Assembly: GCA_016199015.1 (NCBI GenBank)
Contig: JACQHN010000174.1
Span: 1 to 6,795, forward strand
Direction of reading: 5' to 3'
Origin: Nitrospira defluvii
GTDB lineage: Bacteria; Nitrospirota; Nitrospiria; Nitrospirales; Nitrospiraceae
Length of the DNA: 6,795 bases
In this document: piece after piece, positions 1 to 6,747 of the stretch
Numbering within the stretch: position 1 is the stretch's first letter
How the letters are laid out: the number at the start of each line of letters is the position of its first letter
Notes under the pieces: generated by a model
What the model saw: only the letters and a program-made list of their open reading frames with translations
What the model was told of the DNA's origin: nothing
The model's database searches: none
Position numbers and translations under genes: made by a program

Positions 1-2905
1 GCGATATGCCACGGAAGCCATGGCCATCGGTAGCGATATCCCCCACAATGTTCGCATCCTTGGCCAGTTCGTCTCTAATTTGCACGCGCAATTGGCTGGC
101 TAGATCGCTCAGCTTGGACAGGTGCTGTTTCTGTTCCTCGGGGGCGCATCCGGCCTGAAACTTTGGGCAAAGGAAATAGAAGTTTGTTTCGTGGATGAGC
201 TTATTGAGATTGTCCCGAAGATTGCGGTGTTCTAACGCAACCTGGTTCAACCAGGCGCAAGAGCTCTTGGAGTTCTGTTGCCCTTCGTGTTTACGGAACG
301 GCCAAACTTTACTGGAAAATGTATCTGAGCGCTCTTCAAGAGCGCACTCGATAGGCTGAAAGTCCTCTTCGTAATCTTCTGGGTGTGTTACCAGATCTAG
401 CAGGCTTTGCCTGTGGACCGAAGGCAAGTGAGTCATCTCCCACTCATGAACCTGCTGATCTGAAACGTAGCGCCCTTTATCCTTTTGAGGCAATGGAGTA
501 GTCGCCAAAGCGAAGGATAGCGATAGTTTTATCCTGGCTTCTGACTTCTCGTATTCTCTCGATAAGTCATCGAGTCGACTTTTCTCGCCAAGGGTGGTGC
601 CGATGCTCTGCCTTGTTTTGAGTGCGAAGTTCGTTTGTCGAATAAGCCAGTGGCCCCGCCTTAGATGCTCGATTCCATTCTTAAAGTCGTTCTGTGCTAG
701 TAAAAGCATCCACCCTGCTCTCCTCTGGAGTTCTGGGTGATTGGGAAACTTGTAGGTTCCGGTGCTCAGAAAGTGACGTGTGCGCTCATCCAATCCAAGG
801 AAATTTGCCAGACTAGCTTGCAGTAAATAGTACTGGGGAACGTCGGTAGGCGGCTTATTCATCTTGTCAAGGAGATCTATGAGCTTGGCTGCCAGCTTTT
901 GTGCATTGTTCTTGACTAATTCCTCTGTCATCTTGGTCGGGTCTTCAGAAGATGGACAGGAGTTAGTCACGTGATCATTAATCTCCTTTAGTGCTCGGTC
1001 CCAATTCGTCTTGTCCATAATATTGGTCTGACCAATAAGTCTGTAGAGTTGTTGGTCTTGGTCTACGGATTCGTTGATCTTCAGAAGGACTTTCGTAAAG
1101 TGCTGGCAGGCACCGACGGTGTATAGTGACCAACGGTTCAGAATTTCGTCCGCGAGAAGATCCCTGTATCGTTCCTTCAAGGAATCAGCAAGGTTGATTC
1201 TGTTTTCGGTTGCGCGTTCTCGAAGGGCTCCTCCGGTGCCTGTAATCACCCGCAGGAGCGGCCCAATCCGATTGGAGGCGAGATGAGGATGCTCAAAGTC
1301 CTCGGGCCAGCAAAAGAATTTCGAGAAGTTGTTGATCTTCTGGCAGAGGGGAGAGAATTGTTTCTCTCGCGCAATTTGCCATTCGTTTTCTAGGTCCTTA
1401 AATCGTGCTCGGATTACTGCACGCCCTGCGGCGATTAGGGTGTCGATCTGCTCGGCTGAAGGAATCATCCCAGCCTGGTTGAGATCGTCGAGAACTTTTC
1501 GCTCCATTTCCGTGAGAGCGTACCCATGTTCAATTAATTTCTTATGTGTGTTCGGCTGTGTTGAATCACTGCGGTTCTCTCTTTCGGTAAATTCTGCCGC
1601 CAGTCTGAGCTCAAGTGGCTTGGTGACGATATCTGACAACTTAAACTCGATGGCTTGAAAGCCGAATTGGTCGAGTAGGTTGGATGCCATCAGTCGAGAC
1701 AGATCGGTCTTGTCTCTGATCAGCGCGTCGAAACTATTGTCCATATGACCGGCCAAGCCGGGGAGACTCGACTCAGCCTCTGTCCCAGCGTTGATGATGA
1801 TCAGCAAGTCCTTTTCTGATCGTTTGGCTGGATTCAGCCGCTTTTCTTCAAACACCTTACGGAGGATGCCACCGACGCCAAGATTGTCGCTCACCCCTCC
1901 GTCGACCAATAGAGGGGTTCTGGTTTTGTCGTTCAGAATGAGCGGGCACTTGTCACGATCCGCAGTTAGTGGAGTAGTGATTCCAAGCGCGTCATCAAGC
2001 TGCATCGGGGCAAACACGCCTGGGAGACTACTCGATGCGGCGGCAGCTACGGCCAAAGGGAAATCGGAATATGTTCCTGCTGTACCTAAACACGCAAAGG
2101 TGTCCTCGTCGAACGTAAAAATCCTGCCGTTGGCAATGTCGGTAGCGTGAATAAGTAGCTCTGTAACATGTGGTGGTTGTGTCGCATTGAGCGGAACAAC
2201 ACTTCCAAAAGGAAAGGCAGTCCGTTGTTTTAGGCTGCCAAGCGTTTTCCCGTCGAAAAATAAGTCGTCGTACACGTCCGCCAACTGACCGGACTCGATG
2301 ATCCCATCCGTCAGAACCATGGTCGCCGGGGGAGTGAGTTCGAAATGAATCGGCAAAAAGAACAGCGGGATGGAAAGCGCGGTGGTAATGGTATCGATCG
2401 CCGAAGTCAGTAAAAGCATCGGTGGCCGAATGAACTTCCATAGAGACCAGGGGCGTTCCTTGAGCAGGAGTCGGCGCTCGATCTTGGCCTCCTTCAGCAG
2501 GGCGGGGAATTCTTGGAGGAACTCGTCGGGGCGATGACTCATGTAGTATCCGGCTGTGATCGATCCTCCGGATACCGCTGAGATTACGTTGATCTCAGTC
2601 AGCAGTTTCCTGCTTTTCCCTGGGCATTGAGCAGAACGGTCTATTGGTATCAAACGCACGTTCTTCTTGGGCGATGAGCCGTCGTCATCGAGGCAGAAGC
2701 GGTTGAGTTCAATCATGGCGCCATACGCGAAGGCCGCTGCCCTTGTTCCGCCTCCGGAAAGCAATAGATTGATTCGCAACTTCTGATCAGCTGGCTTTTC
2801 TGAGGACTGCGCAGAGCTTCCCGAGGAGATGAGGGCAGAACTAAGGACGAATCCGACAACGATCAGCAGGCGACCCATGTTGTACACGTAGGCTCTTGTT
2901 GCCAT
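1..2905 (-). CDS. Exported patatin-like phospholipase, large, 3' end beyond window
   Basis: The reading frame is open without a stop from the start to the left edge (968 codons seen; C-terminus missing). After an n-region, a hydrophobic stretch at residues 13-29 ending in SSA (about 32) looks like a signal peptide without a lipobox, so the enzyme should act outside the cytoplasm. Patatin features: LSGGGTRAAAF (oxyanion loop, GGG at 51-53, R55), VSGGSIT with nucleophile Ser115, HATDIANGRIFTF near 253-265, AAAASSSLPGVFAP near 288-300, and VDGGVSDNLG with catalytic Asp335. The family hydrolyses acyl esters of lipids with a Ser-Asp dyad; the substrate here is unknown. A hydrophobic segment (161-186) could touch membrane. 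From about residue 400 the sequence is helical, charged and unlike patatin, with a TPR-like stretch near 690-765. I chose ATG 2905 because GGGAG lies 11 nt upstream; ATG 2878 gives a shorter n-region but no Shine-Dalgarno, and GTG 2935 has AGGAG very close. It is the last visible gene of a four-gene operon. Confidence 0.9.
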   Translation of the reverse strand, partial: MATRAYVYNMGRLLIVVGFVLSSALISSGSSAQSSEKPADQKLRINLLLSGGGTRAAAFAYGAMIELNRFCLDDDGSSPKKNVRLIPIDRSAQCPGKSRKLLTEINVISAVSGGSITAGYYMSHRPDEFLQEFPALLKEAKIERRLLLKERPWSLWKFIRPPMLLLTSAIDTITTALSIPLFFLPIHFELTPPATMVLTDGIIESGQLADVYDDLFFDGKTLGSLKQRTAFPFGSVVPLNATQPPHVTELLIHATDIANGRIFTFDEDTFACLGTAGTYSDFPLAVAAAASSSLPGVFAPMQLDDALGITTPLTADRDKCPLILNDKTRTPLLVDGGVSDNLGVGGILRKVFEEKRLNPAKRSEKDLLIIINAGTEAESSLPGLAGHMDNSFDALIRDKTDLSRLMASNLLDQFGFQAIEFKLSDIVTKPLELRLAAEFTERENRSDSTQPNTHKKLIEHGYALTEMERKVLDDLNQAGMIPSAEQIDTLIAAGRAVIRARFKDLENEWQIAREKQFSPLCQKINNFSKFFCWPEDFEHPHLASNRIGPLLRVITGTGGALRERATENRINLADSLKERYRDLLADEILNRWSLYTVGACQHFTKVLLKINESVDQDQQLYRLIGQTNIMDKTNWDRALKEINDHVTNSCPSSEDPTKMTEELVKNNAQKLAAKLIDLLDKMNKPPTDVPQYYLLQASLANFLGLDERTRHFLSTGTYKFPNHPELQRRAGWMLLLAQNDFKNGIEHLRRGHWLIRQTNFALKTRQSIGTTLGEKSRLDDLSREYEKSEARIKLSLSFALATTPLPQKDKGRYVSDQQVHEWEMTHLPSVHRQSLLDLVTHPEDYEEDFQPIECALEERSDTFSSKVWPFRKHEGQQNSKSSCAWLNQVALEHRNLRDNLNKLIHETNFYFLCPKFQAGCAPEEQKQHLSKLSDLASQLRVQIRDELAKDANIVGDIATDGHGFRGIS

Positions 2906-2950
2906 ATGCTGACAATCTCCCAATAAGGCTTGCACGGTTCTCCTGAGGTC

Positions 2951-3766
2951 CTATGGGTTGGGCTGGCCAGATGGGGCGGTCGGCTGCCCTGTGACTGTCC
3001 CCTCCTGAGATTCCAGCGCAGGCGGCGCTGGTGCTGCTGATGAACTGCCGGTGGGAGCGGGTGCGGGCTTCTTTTCCGGTATCTTTGCCTTTTTGTCGTC
3101 AACTTGTTTGTTGGTGTCCGGTTGGTTCTTTTGATCCTTCTGCTCGGGCCGTATGAATTGATCCTCCTGCGGGGGCTTCGGAGGGTCCTGGAGAGCGATC
3201 GCCGCCTGACCGGTCGCGACGAATTGCTCAATCTTGGCTGGACCAAACCAACTCAGCCCCAGGCGAAATAACCCCAGCGTGGAGTAGGCATCTTGTCGCT
3301 TTACTTGATCTCCAGGCCCTTTGGCAAGGATGCTTGATTGGTGCAAGGAGTCTTGTTGATCGCTAGCAGGTGGCGAAGACGATCCTCCTGGCTTGCCTTT
3401 TCTGTTGTCCTTATCGACGTCCTTTCCGGTGCCAGCTTCTGCCCGAGGATCCACCGTGCTCGGGTCGCTGGAGACCTCCACCTTATCGTCCGGACAATTA
3501 GGAATTTCAGGTCTTAAGGAGTCGAGGAACCCTAGCCACTTATACTCGTACTTGGGCACAGGACACACCGGGATCACTACCAATTCCGCTCGCCTGTAGC
3601 CAAAAGTCACTCTGGGCATACCTGATCCATCCGACATCGGTGGTGTTGCCTCAAGACCGACGGTCGTACTCGTCACAACGTAGACGCGCGGCTGGCCACA
3701 GCCAAGGGCGAGGAGGGCATAGAGCGCTCCCAGAGCACTGAGTGTTGTGAACATTCTTTCAGTCAT
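2951..3766 (-). CDS. Lipoprotein with GYRR/FVATG domain and disordered tail
   Basis: Predicted lipoprotein of 271 residues. The start ATG at 3766 has GAGGG 6 nt upstream (3773-3777) and places the signal peptide at the N-terminus; a GTG 13 codons earlier is rejected. Basic start, hydrophobic core and ALG-Cys23 form a slightly imperfect lipobox. The mature part has VYVVTSTTVGLE, then VTFGYRRAELVVIPV (GYRR 56-59), a Ser/Asp/Lys/Pro-rich linker of about 85 residues, then DAYSTLGLFRLG (159-170) and FVATGQAA (182-189). Residues 194-271 are a low-complexity tail, first Lys/Asp/Gln-rich, then Ala/Pro/Ser/Gly-rich, which looks disordered and could span periplasm or contact peptidoglycan (inference). 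The two ordered blocks match the upstream neighbour, so the two are paralogues. It lies 45 nt upstream of the phospholipase and 29 nt downstream of the paralogue, in one operon. I recognise no enzymatic motif and assign no biochemical function. Confidence 0.82.
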   Translation of the reverse strand: MTERMFTTLSALGALYALLALGCGQPRVYVVTSTTVGLEATPPMSDGSGMPRVTFGYRRAELVVIPVCPVPKYEYKWLGFLDSLRPEIPNCPDDKVEVSSDPSTVDPRAEAGTGKDVDKDNRKGKPGGSSSPPASDQQDSLHQSSILAKGPGDQVKRQDAYSTLGLFRLGLSWFGPAKIEQFVATGQAAIALQDPPKPPQEDQFIRPEQKDQKNQPDTNKQVDDKKAKIPEKKPAPAPTGSSSAAPAPPALESQEGTVTGQPTAPSGQPNP

Positions 3767-3795
3767 AGAAGGCCCTCGTTCACGGGAATGGATGT

Positions 3796-4401
3796 TTAGA
3801 AACACCGTTTTTCTGCTCGCTCGGTCTGTGACGCGGCCGCTTGCTTGTAAAATTCACGGACTTCTTTTCTTTCTGAGGCATGCTGTGCCGCAACTCCGGT
3901 GGCAAAGAACGCATGGATTTGAAGCCCATCGGGCACATTTTTGCTGAAGGGGGTGAGTCCTTTGATGAAGTCCCACAGCGATGGGTTGGCCATCACACAA
4001 AAGAAACTGACGACGGAATAGGTATCAGTTCGATTCGTCGTCGTCATGCCGGGAGCCGATTGGGGCGGCTGGCCATCTGTTTTGGAGTCAGAGACCTTCG
4101 TCGCCACCTGGTTATTGTTCTTGGTTTCATCTTTTTGAGCACTTGCCTTAGCCGCATTTTCTTTCTCTGGGGAAACGATCGTTTCGTTGCCGGGCCTGTG
4201 CGGTGAAGGCAGAAATACCCCTTCTTCGCGTTTGTATCCGAGAAGGACTTTCGGTGGTTGCCCTTCTTGTTGCGAGATATCCAAGGCGAATCTCGTCGAG
4301 GTTGTGAAGACGATATGGTCGTTTATGCACCCGCCACAGGCCACTAACACTGATAAGCAGATGACAGCTCTTGGGATTCCCAATGCAATTCGAGTCGTCA
4401 T
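3796..4401 (-). CDS. Lipoprotein with GYKR/FFATG domain, paralogue of downstream gene
   Basis: Predicted lipoprotein of 201 residues. The frame is open further upstream, but ATG 4401 is the convincing start. It has GGAAGGA (4412-4418) 10 nt upstream, its ATG overlaps the TGA of the preceding gene as ATGA, and it begins a signal peptide ending in a canonical lipobox LVA-Cys22. The mature part reads HIVFTTSTRFALDIS, then KVLLGYKREEGVFLP (GYKR 55-58), a charged Lys/Glu/Asn/Ser/Gln linker (about 75-120), DTYSVVSFFCVM (126-137) and HAFFATGVAA (163-172), ending in a short charged helix. Aligning by eye with the 271-aa lipoprotein downstream, TST, GY[KR]R.E, D.YS and F.ATG.AA fall in the same order, so the two share a domain split by a variable linker. 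The role is unknown; a protein-protein or lipid-binding accessory to the phospholipase is a guess from context. Confidence 0.82.
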   Translation of the reverse strand: MTTRIALGIPRAVICLSVLVACGGCINDHIVFTTSTRFALDISQQEGQPPKVLLGYKREEGVFLPSPHRPGNETIVSPEKENAAKASAQKDETKNNNQVATKVSDSKTDGQPPQSAPGMTTTNRTDTYSVVSFFCVMANPSLWDFIKGLTPFSKNVPDGLQIHAFFATGVAAQHASERKEVREFYKQAAASQTERAEKRCF

Positions 4402-4418
4402 GATGGAGATATCCTTCC
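4398..4418 (-). promoter_or_regulatory. Coupled stop/start and internal ribosome binding site
   Basis: On the minus strand the sequence runs GGAAGGA, 10 nt, then ATGA, in which the TGA ending the 206-aa lipoprotein overlaps the ATG of the 201-aa lipoprotein. The ribosome binding site lies inside the last codons of the upstream gene. This fixes the downstream start and indicates coupled translation of the two lipoproteins. Confidence 0.8.
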
Positions 4419-5018
4419 GCAAGCGATCTGTGAGAGCAATTCTGGTCGTTCGAAGACGACATACCTCATTCTTTCCGGCAGGGCGCTTTGGTAGCACAGG
4501 AGGTGAATTCCAGGTGCTGAAGGCCGGAACTCAGTCATATGCTTGATCCCCACAGTCAGCGTATTTTGCTCTGATCCGGCACCCAGTGCGGTTCCTACTA
4601 CCGAACGGGCAAGGAATTCGGGCGGTTCGCTTGGAGTCACACGAAGATAGAGGAGGCTCAGAAAGGTATTCGATGATAATTGGAGTAATCCCCAGCTGAT
4701 TAAGTGTTCTGGTTGGTTGGCAGGGTCAGGAGCTCCTTCCGTGTTAAGGATCAGGGGTACCGCCCGGACTCGTTTCACGATCCCAACTGAGATGCCCCAC
4801 TGTGTTCCTGCTTCGGCCAGAAAAGGGAAGTGCGTCTGCTCACTCATAGACTGGACTGTTGCATGACGGCCAGTCGTATAGAGCACAGGGCCGAAGTAGT
4901 GCTCTGCTTGCGACGTGCGAATCGCACACGCGCTGACAAGAATGGAACAGTTGAGAACAGCTAAGCAGAAAGCCAGGGCCGAAAGGGGGCGTTTGGGAAA
5001 GGCTGTAATCAACGACAT
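4398..5018 (-). CDS. Lipoprotein, first gene of the phospholipase operon
   Basis: Predicted lipoprotein of 206 residues. ATG 5018 is chosen because it directly begins a signal peptide (basic KRP at 9-11, hydrophobic core, lipobox VSA-Cys31). The frame continues 60 codons upstream, but that extension is unlike a secreted protein start and is rejected. No strong Shine-Dalgarno precedes ATG 5018, which lowers certainty about the exact start. The mature protein carries a strand TQWGISVGIVKRVRAVPLIL (about 72-91) that resembles the GY[KR]R...P strand of the next two lipoproteins. It also has ISWGLLQLS, which may match their D.YS strand, and a C-terminal part with NTLTVGIKHM. No F.ATG.AA motif or long linker is present, so it is a more distant relative or a different protein. 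Its stop overlaps the next start as ATGA, implying translational coupling. Function not recognised. Confidence 0.78.
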   Translation of the reverse strand: MSLITAFPKRPLSALAFCLAVLNCSILVSACAIRTSQAEHYFGPVLYTTGRHATVQSMSEQTHFPFLAEAGTQWGISVGIVKRVRAVPLILNTEGAPDPANQPEHLISWGLLQLSSNTFLSLLYLRVTPSEPPEFLARSVVGTALGAGSEQNTLTVGIKHMTEFRPSAPGIHLLCYQSALPERMRYVVFERPELLSQIACGRISPS

Positions 5019-5298
5019 GCTGTGCTCTGTTCGGAAGATCCGGCGATGGAGCGGTCGTGAATAATGTGGGCTAGGATCTCGTGGCCAGCCGCGTACTCCC
5101 GTGGAATTCAACCCACCGCTTTGCGAAAAGCCCATGCCACCCCATGTGCCCTGCCACACCGGACACAATTGCAGTTTCGCAATCTGAACGACCTGCATGC
5201 CAGTGAGACAGGCAAAGCATGTGCCGAACAGATTACTTAGAATTCTTCCTTGCCTTATTCAAATGATACGAATGGACGTATTTTTTCTGGAAGAGAAC
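5019..5298 (-). other. Leader region of the lipoprotein-phospholipase operon, no gene supported
   Basis: These 280 nt upstream of the first lipoprotein contain no coding sequence I can support. They should contain the operon promoter, but I see no good match to a sigma70 site. The best candidates are TTGAAT at 5257-5262 with a 17-nt spacer to TAAGTA at 5234-5239, which would leave a leader of over 200 nt, and CATTAT close to the start with a poor -35. No clear terminator or riboswitch fold is visible. Confidence 0.4.
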
Positions 5299-5382
5299 TC
5301 AGGGGCGGAAACTGTATCCAAAAGAATAGCCGGCGGTATCGAAAGAGATACAGGTTTCAGACAAGCGTCCCCACCAACGTCA
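5299..5382 (-). pseudogene. Possible C-terminal fragment of an outer-membrane barrel protein
   Basis: Immediately after the FVNVPFD remnant, in a different frame, the minus strand encodes a short open stretch with no start, ending at a TGA at 5299-5301. Its last residues, ISFDTAGYSFGYSFRP, alternate aromatic and small residues as in the final strand of a beta-barrel outer-membrane protein. Such strands usually end in an aromatic residue, whereas here RP follows. With about 26 residues this may be chance. If real, a deletion has joined two unrelated gene ends here. Confidence 0.2.
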
Positions 5383-5452
5383 CAAAGAGGGGTTCATACG
5401 TTGCATCGAAGGGGACGTTGACGAAGACCGCCTTCGGATCCGGCGCAGACAT
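5357..5452 (-). pseudogene. N-terminal remnant of an FVNVPFD-family protein
   Basis: ATG 5452 opens a 31-residue frame ending at TGA 5357-5359. Its core reads KAVFVNVPFDATYEPLF followed by VTLVGTLV. From memory, this matches the start of a widespread family of uncharacterised bacterial proteins beginning [VI]F[VI]N[CV]PFD..Y.PLF.AL, normally far longer and possibly with a nucleotide-binding or TIR-like fold. The expected continuation with a P-R-aliphatic-LE motif is not found after the stop in any frame, so the gene looks truncated by deletion rather than by one nonsense change. It begins 6 nt after the stop of the 70-residue ORF, so the two may once have formed a pair. A weak GAAGTGAT precedes the start. 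Confidence 0.6.
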
Positions 5453-5458
5453 CACGGA

Positions 5459-5671
5459 TCACTTCAAGGAAGATCCGAGCTTGACCGTAGCCTGTGTGTG
5501 ATCGGCTGTGGGGCGCTTTCTGGCAGGCAATGAACTGAGACCCAAGATCCGCTTGGCGGAAACGACGGCGGCCTTTGCACGACACTCCTCGGCGCGAACG
5601 ATCTTCAGATCCGCAATGGTTTCTCCGGCAGTCGCCTTTTTAGCGCGATTTTTTCCGTATGGTTCATACAT
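5459..5671 (-). CDS. Small basic hypothetical protein (70 aa)
   Basis: A 70-residue frame starts at ATG 5671 with GGAG five nucleotides upstream (5677-5680), a good ribosome binding site. The N-terminal half, KNRAKKATAGETIADLKIVR and on to AKRIL, is alanine/lysine/arginine-rich and likely helical. The C-terminal part (from about residue 46) is polar and low in structure. There is no signal peptide, membrane segment or recognisable motif, so a cytoplasmic protein is expected; the basic charge would suit nucleic-acid binding, but that is only a guess. The stop lies 6 nt before the FVNVPFD remnant, suggesting co-transcription with the gene that was lost. I do not recognise the family. It could be intact, or a leftover of the same decayed locus. 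Confidence 0.5.
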   Translation of the reverse strand: MYEPYGKNRAKKATAGETIADLKIVRAEECRAKAAVVSAKRILGLSSLPARKRPTADHTQATVKLGSSLK

Positions 5672-5752
5672 TTAATCTCCAGTGGCAGGCACGCTTCTTA
5701 GCATACTTGGCAGTCCAGTGAGCGTTTTGCAGCCGGGCAGCGAGTAAGCTGA

Positions 5753-5781
5753 GCGGACTCTGGAGGGTTCACAACGTCCGC
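5753..5781. terminator. Weak stem-loop between the GNAT gene and the small ORF
   Basis: GCGGAC (5753-5758) and GTCCGC (5776-5781) form a perfect six-base-pair stem with a 17-nt loop, 14 nt past the end of the acetyltransferase gene. No T-run follows on the minus strand, so this is at best a weak or factor-dependent terminator. The rest of 5672-5795 shows nothing else I can support. Confidence 0.25.
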
Positions 5782-5795
5782 CTTTCACTTACCCC

Positions 5796-6653
5796 TCAGT
5801 ACAGAATCGAAGGGAGGAACGCGCCGGAAGGCTTCTGATATAGACCATGGCTCATCAACGTCATCGGGTAGATGACGCGCAGGCCGTGCTCAAGGCACCA
5901 GCGGAACAATTCGCCATTCCGGGTGGGCAGCAAGAAGCCCGGGCTTTGGAATGCCGGCGCCGCTCCGATCAACGCCTTCAGCTCTTCGTTCGTCCGGCCG
6001 ACGGCATGCCCGAAAAACCCGATCAGAGTGGCATAGCCGGTGACGCTCCCGCCATGTTCCACCACGAGGGCATTTCCTTGCTTGGTCGCCTCGAACAATT
6101 CCCGTTTCCGGTCGTGCCCGTGCACTTGGAAACACAACTGATTGCAGGCATCGAGATCCCCTGCACTAGCCGGCCGCACCGCATAGCCCGGAAGTTGGAG
6201 GTCTAACGCCGGACCCTGCATGACCGAGAGCGGTTCGCGCGCATCGAAGCCGAGTTTGCTATAGAGGGACAGCGAGCGGTTGTGGTACGCAGTCTGAACC
6301 AGACGCACCCCGGCAAAATATTTGGCGCGGGCACGATCCAAAATACGCTCCATCAACTGACGCCCGATAGAGCCATTTTGCACCGACGGGTCGACCGTAA
6401 TCGGCCCCACACCGGCGATCGCATCACCTTCCCACAGAAAGTTGCTCCCGACGACGCCCCGTTCCATTTCGGCGACAACCGAATACACATCTTCCCGCGC
6501 AAGGAGCATCGTGAGGAGGCCAACCGCCGTCTCTGGCTGGGGAAAATCGACCGGAAAGTTGTGCTGCTCGGCGATCAGTTTGAACGCCTCATAGAAGACG
6601 GCGCCACAGGCCTGCGCGTCCTCGCGTATGCCCGGACGAAACGTCGCATGCAT
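5796..6653 (-). CDS. GNAT-family N-acetyltransferase, two-domain
   Basis: Complete 285-residue protein of the GNAT superfamily, which transfers an acyl group from acyl-CoA to an amine; the substrate is not predictable here. The N-terminal domain starts ATFRPGIREDAQACGAVF and has the acyl-CoA loop region VDPSVQNGSIGRQLM (87-101), followed by the typical motif HNRSLSLYSKLGF (124-136). A second, degenerate GNAT-like domain begins near 158 (YAVRPASAGDLDAC) and ends with TLMSHGLYQKPSGAFLPSIL. That C-terminal signature is one I associate with the Acetyltransf_18 type of second domain. ATG 6653 is chosen because AGGAGG (6662-6667) sits 8 nt upstream; a TTG two codons earlier would be only 2 nt from it. 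No signal peptide, so cytoplasmic. GC is visibly higher than in the operon to the left. It appears to be an independent transcription unit and probably part of the host backbone. Confidence 0.92.
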   Translation of the reverse strand: MHATFRPGIREDAQACGAVFYEAFKLIAEQHNFPVDFPQPETAVGLLTMLLAREDVYSVVAEMERGVVGSNFLWEGDAIAGVGPITVDPSVQNGSIGRQLMERILDRARAKYFAGVRLVQTAYHNRSLSLYSKLGFDAREPLSVMQGPALDLQLPGYAVRPASAGDLDACNQLCFQVHGHDRKRELFEATKQGNALVVEHGGSVTGYATLIGFFGHAVGRTNEELKALIGAAPAFQSPGFLLPTRNGELFRWCLEHGLRVIYPMTLMSHGLYQKPSGAFLPSILY

Positions 6654-6718
6654 AGACAAGTCCTCCTCATTGGTCGGCCCCGTAACACCATTACTCGAAT
6701 GGGCGCAGCAACGAGGAC

Positions 6719-6747
6719 AGGGTACGTTTCGAGGTGAGTCGTGTCAA
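6719..6747 (-). promoter_or_regulatory. Candidate sigma70 promoter of the GNAT gene
   Basis: On the minus strand, TTGACA (6742-6747) is a perfect -35, followed by a 17-nt spacer and TACCCT (6719-6724), a poor -10 with three of six consensus bases. A start near 6712 would give a leader of about 58 nt before ATG 6653. An inverted repeat, CAACT-5 nt-AGTTG (6745-6759), overlaps the -35 and could be an operator, but it is short. The rest of 6660-6795 shows no gene. Confidence 0.4.

Noticed and set aside
2028..2441. A 137-codon open frame inside the phospholipase gene on the same strand
   Set aside because: It lies in a different frame of a gene with intact patatin motifs, and its translation is low-complexity and unlike a protein.
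1..2905. Reading the patatin as a CBASS-type phage-defence effector
   Set aside because: Those effectors are cytoplasmic and sit beside a nucleotidyltransferase; this protein has a signal peptide and lipoprotein neighbours.
4402..4497. A 32-codon upstream extension of the 201-aa lipoprotein
   Set aside because: It overlaps the coding end of the preceding gene, while the ATGA overlap, ribosome site and signal peptide all point to ATG 4401.
5019..5198. A 60-codon N-terminal extension of the first lipoprotein from an ATG at 5198
   Set aside because: The inner ATG at 5018 begins a proper lipoprotein signal peptide; the extension would bury it and has no family resemblance.
5394..5585. A 63-codon minus-strand frame overlapping the 70-residue ORF
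   Set aside because: It has no ribosome site and overlaps, in another frame, both the better-supported small ORF and the FVNVPFD remnant.
6282..6737. A 151-codon plus-strand frame opposite the acetyltransferase
   Set aside because: It is antisense to a well-supported GNAT gene in a GC-rich region where long shadow frames are common; no motif is seen.
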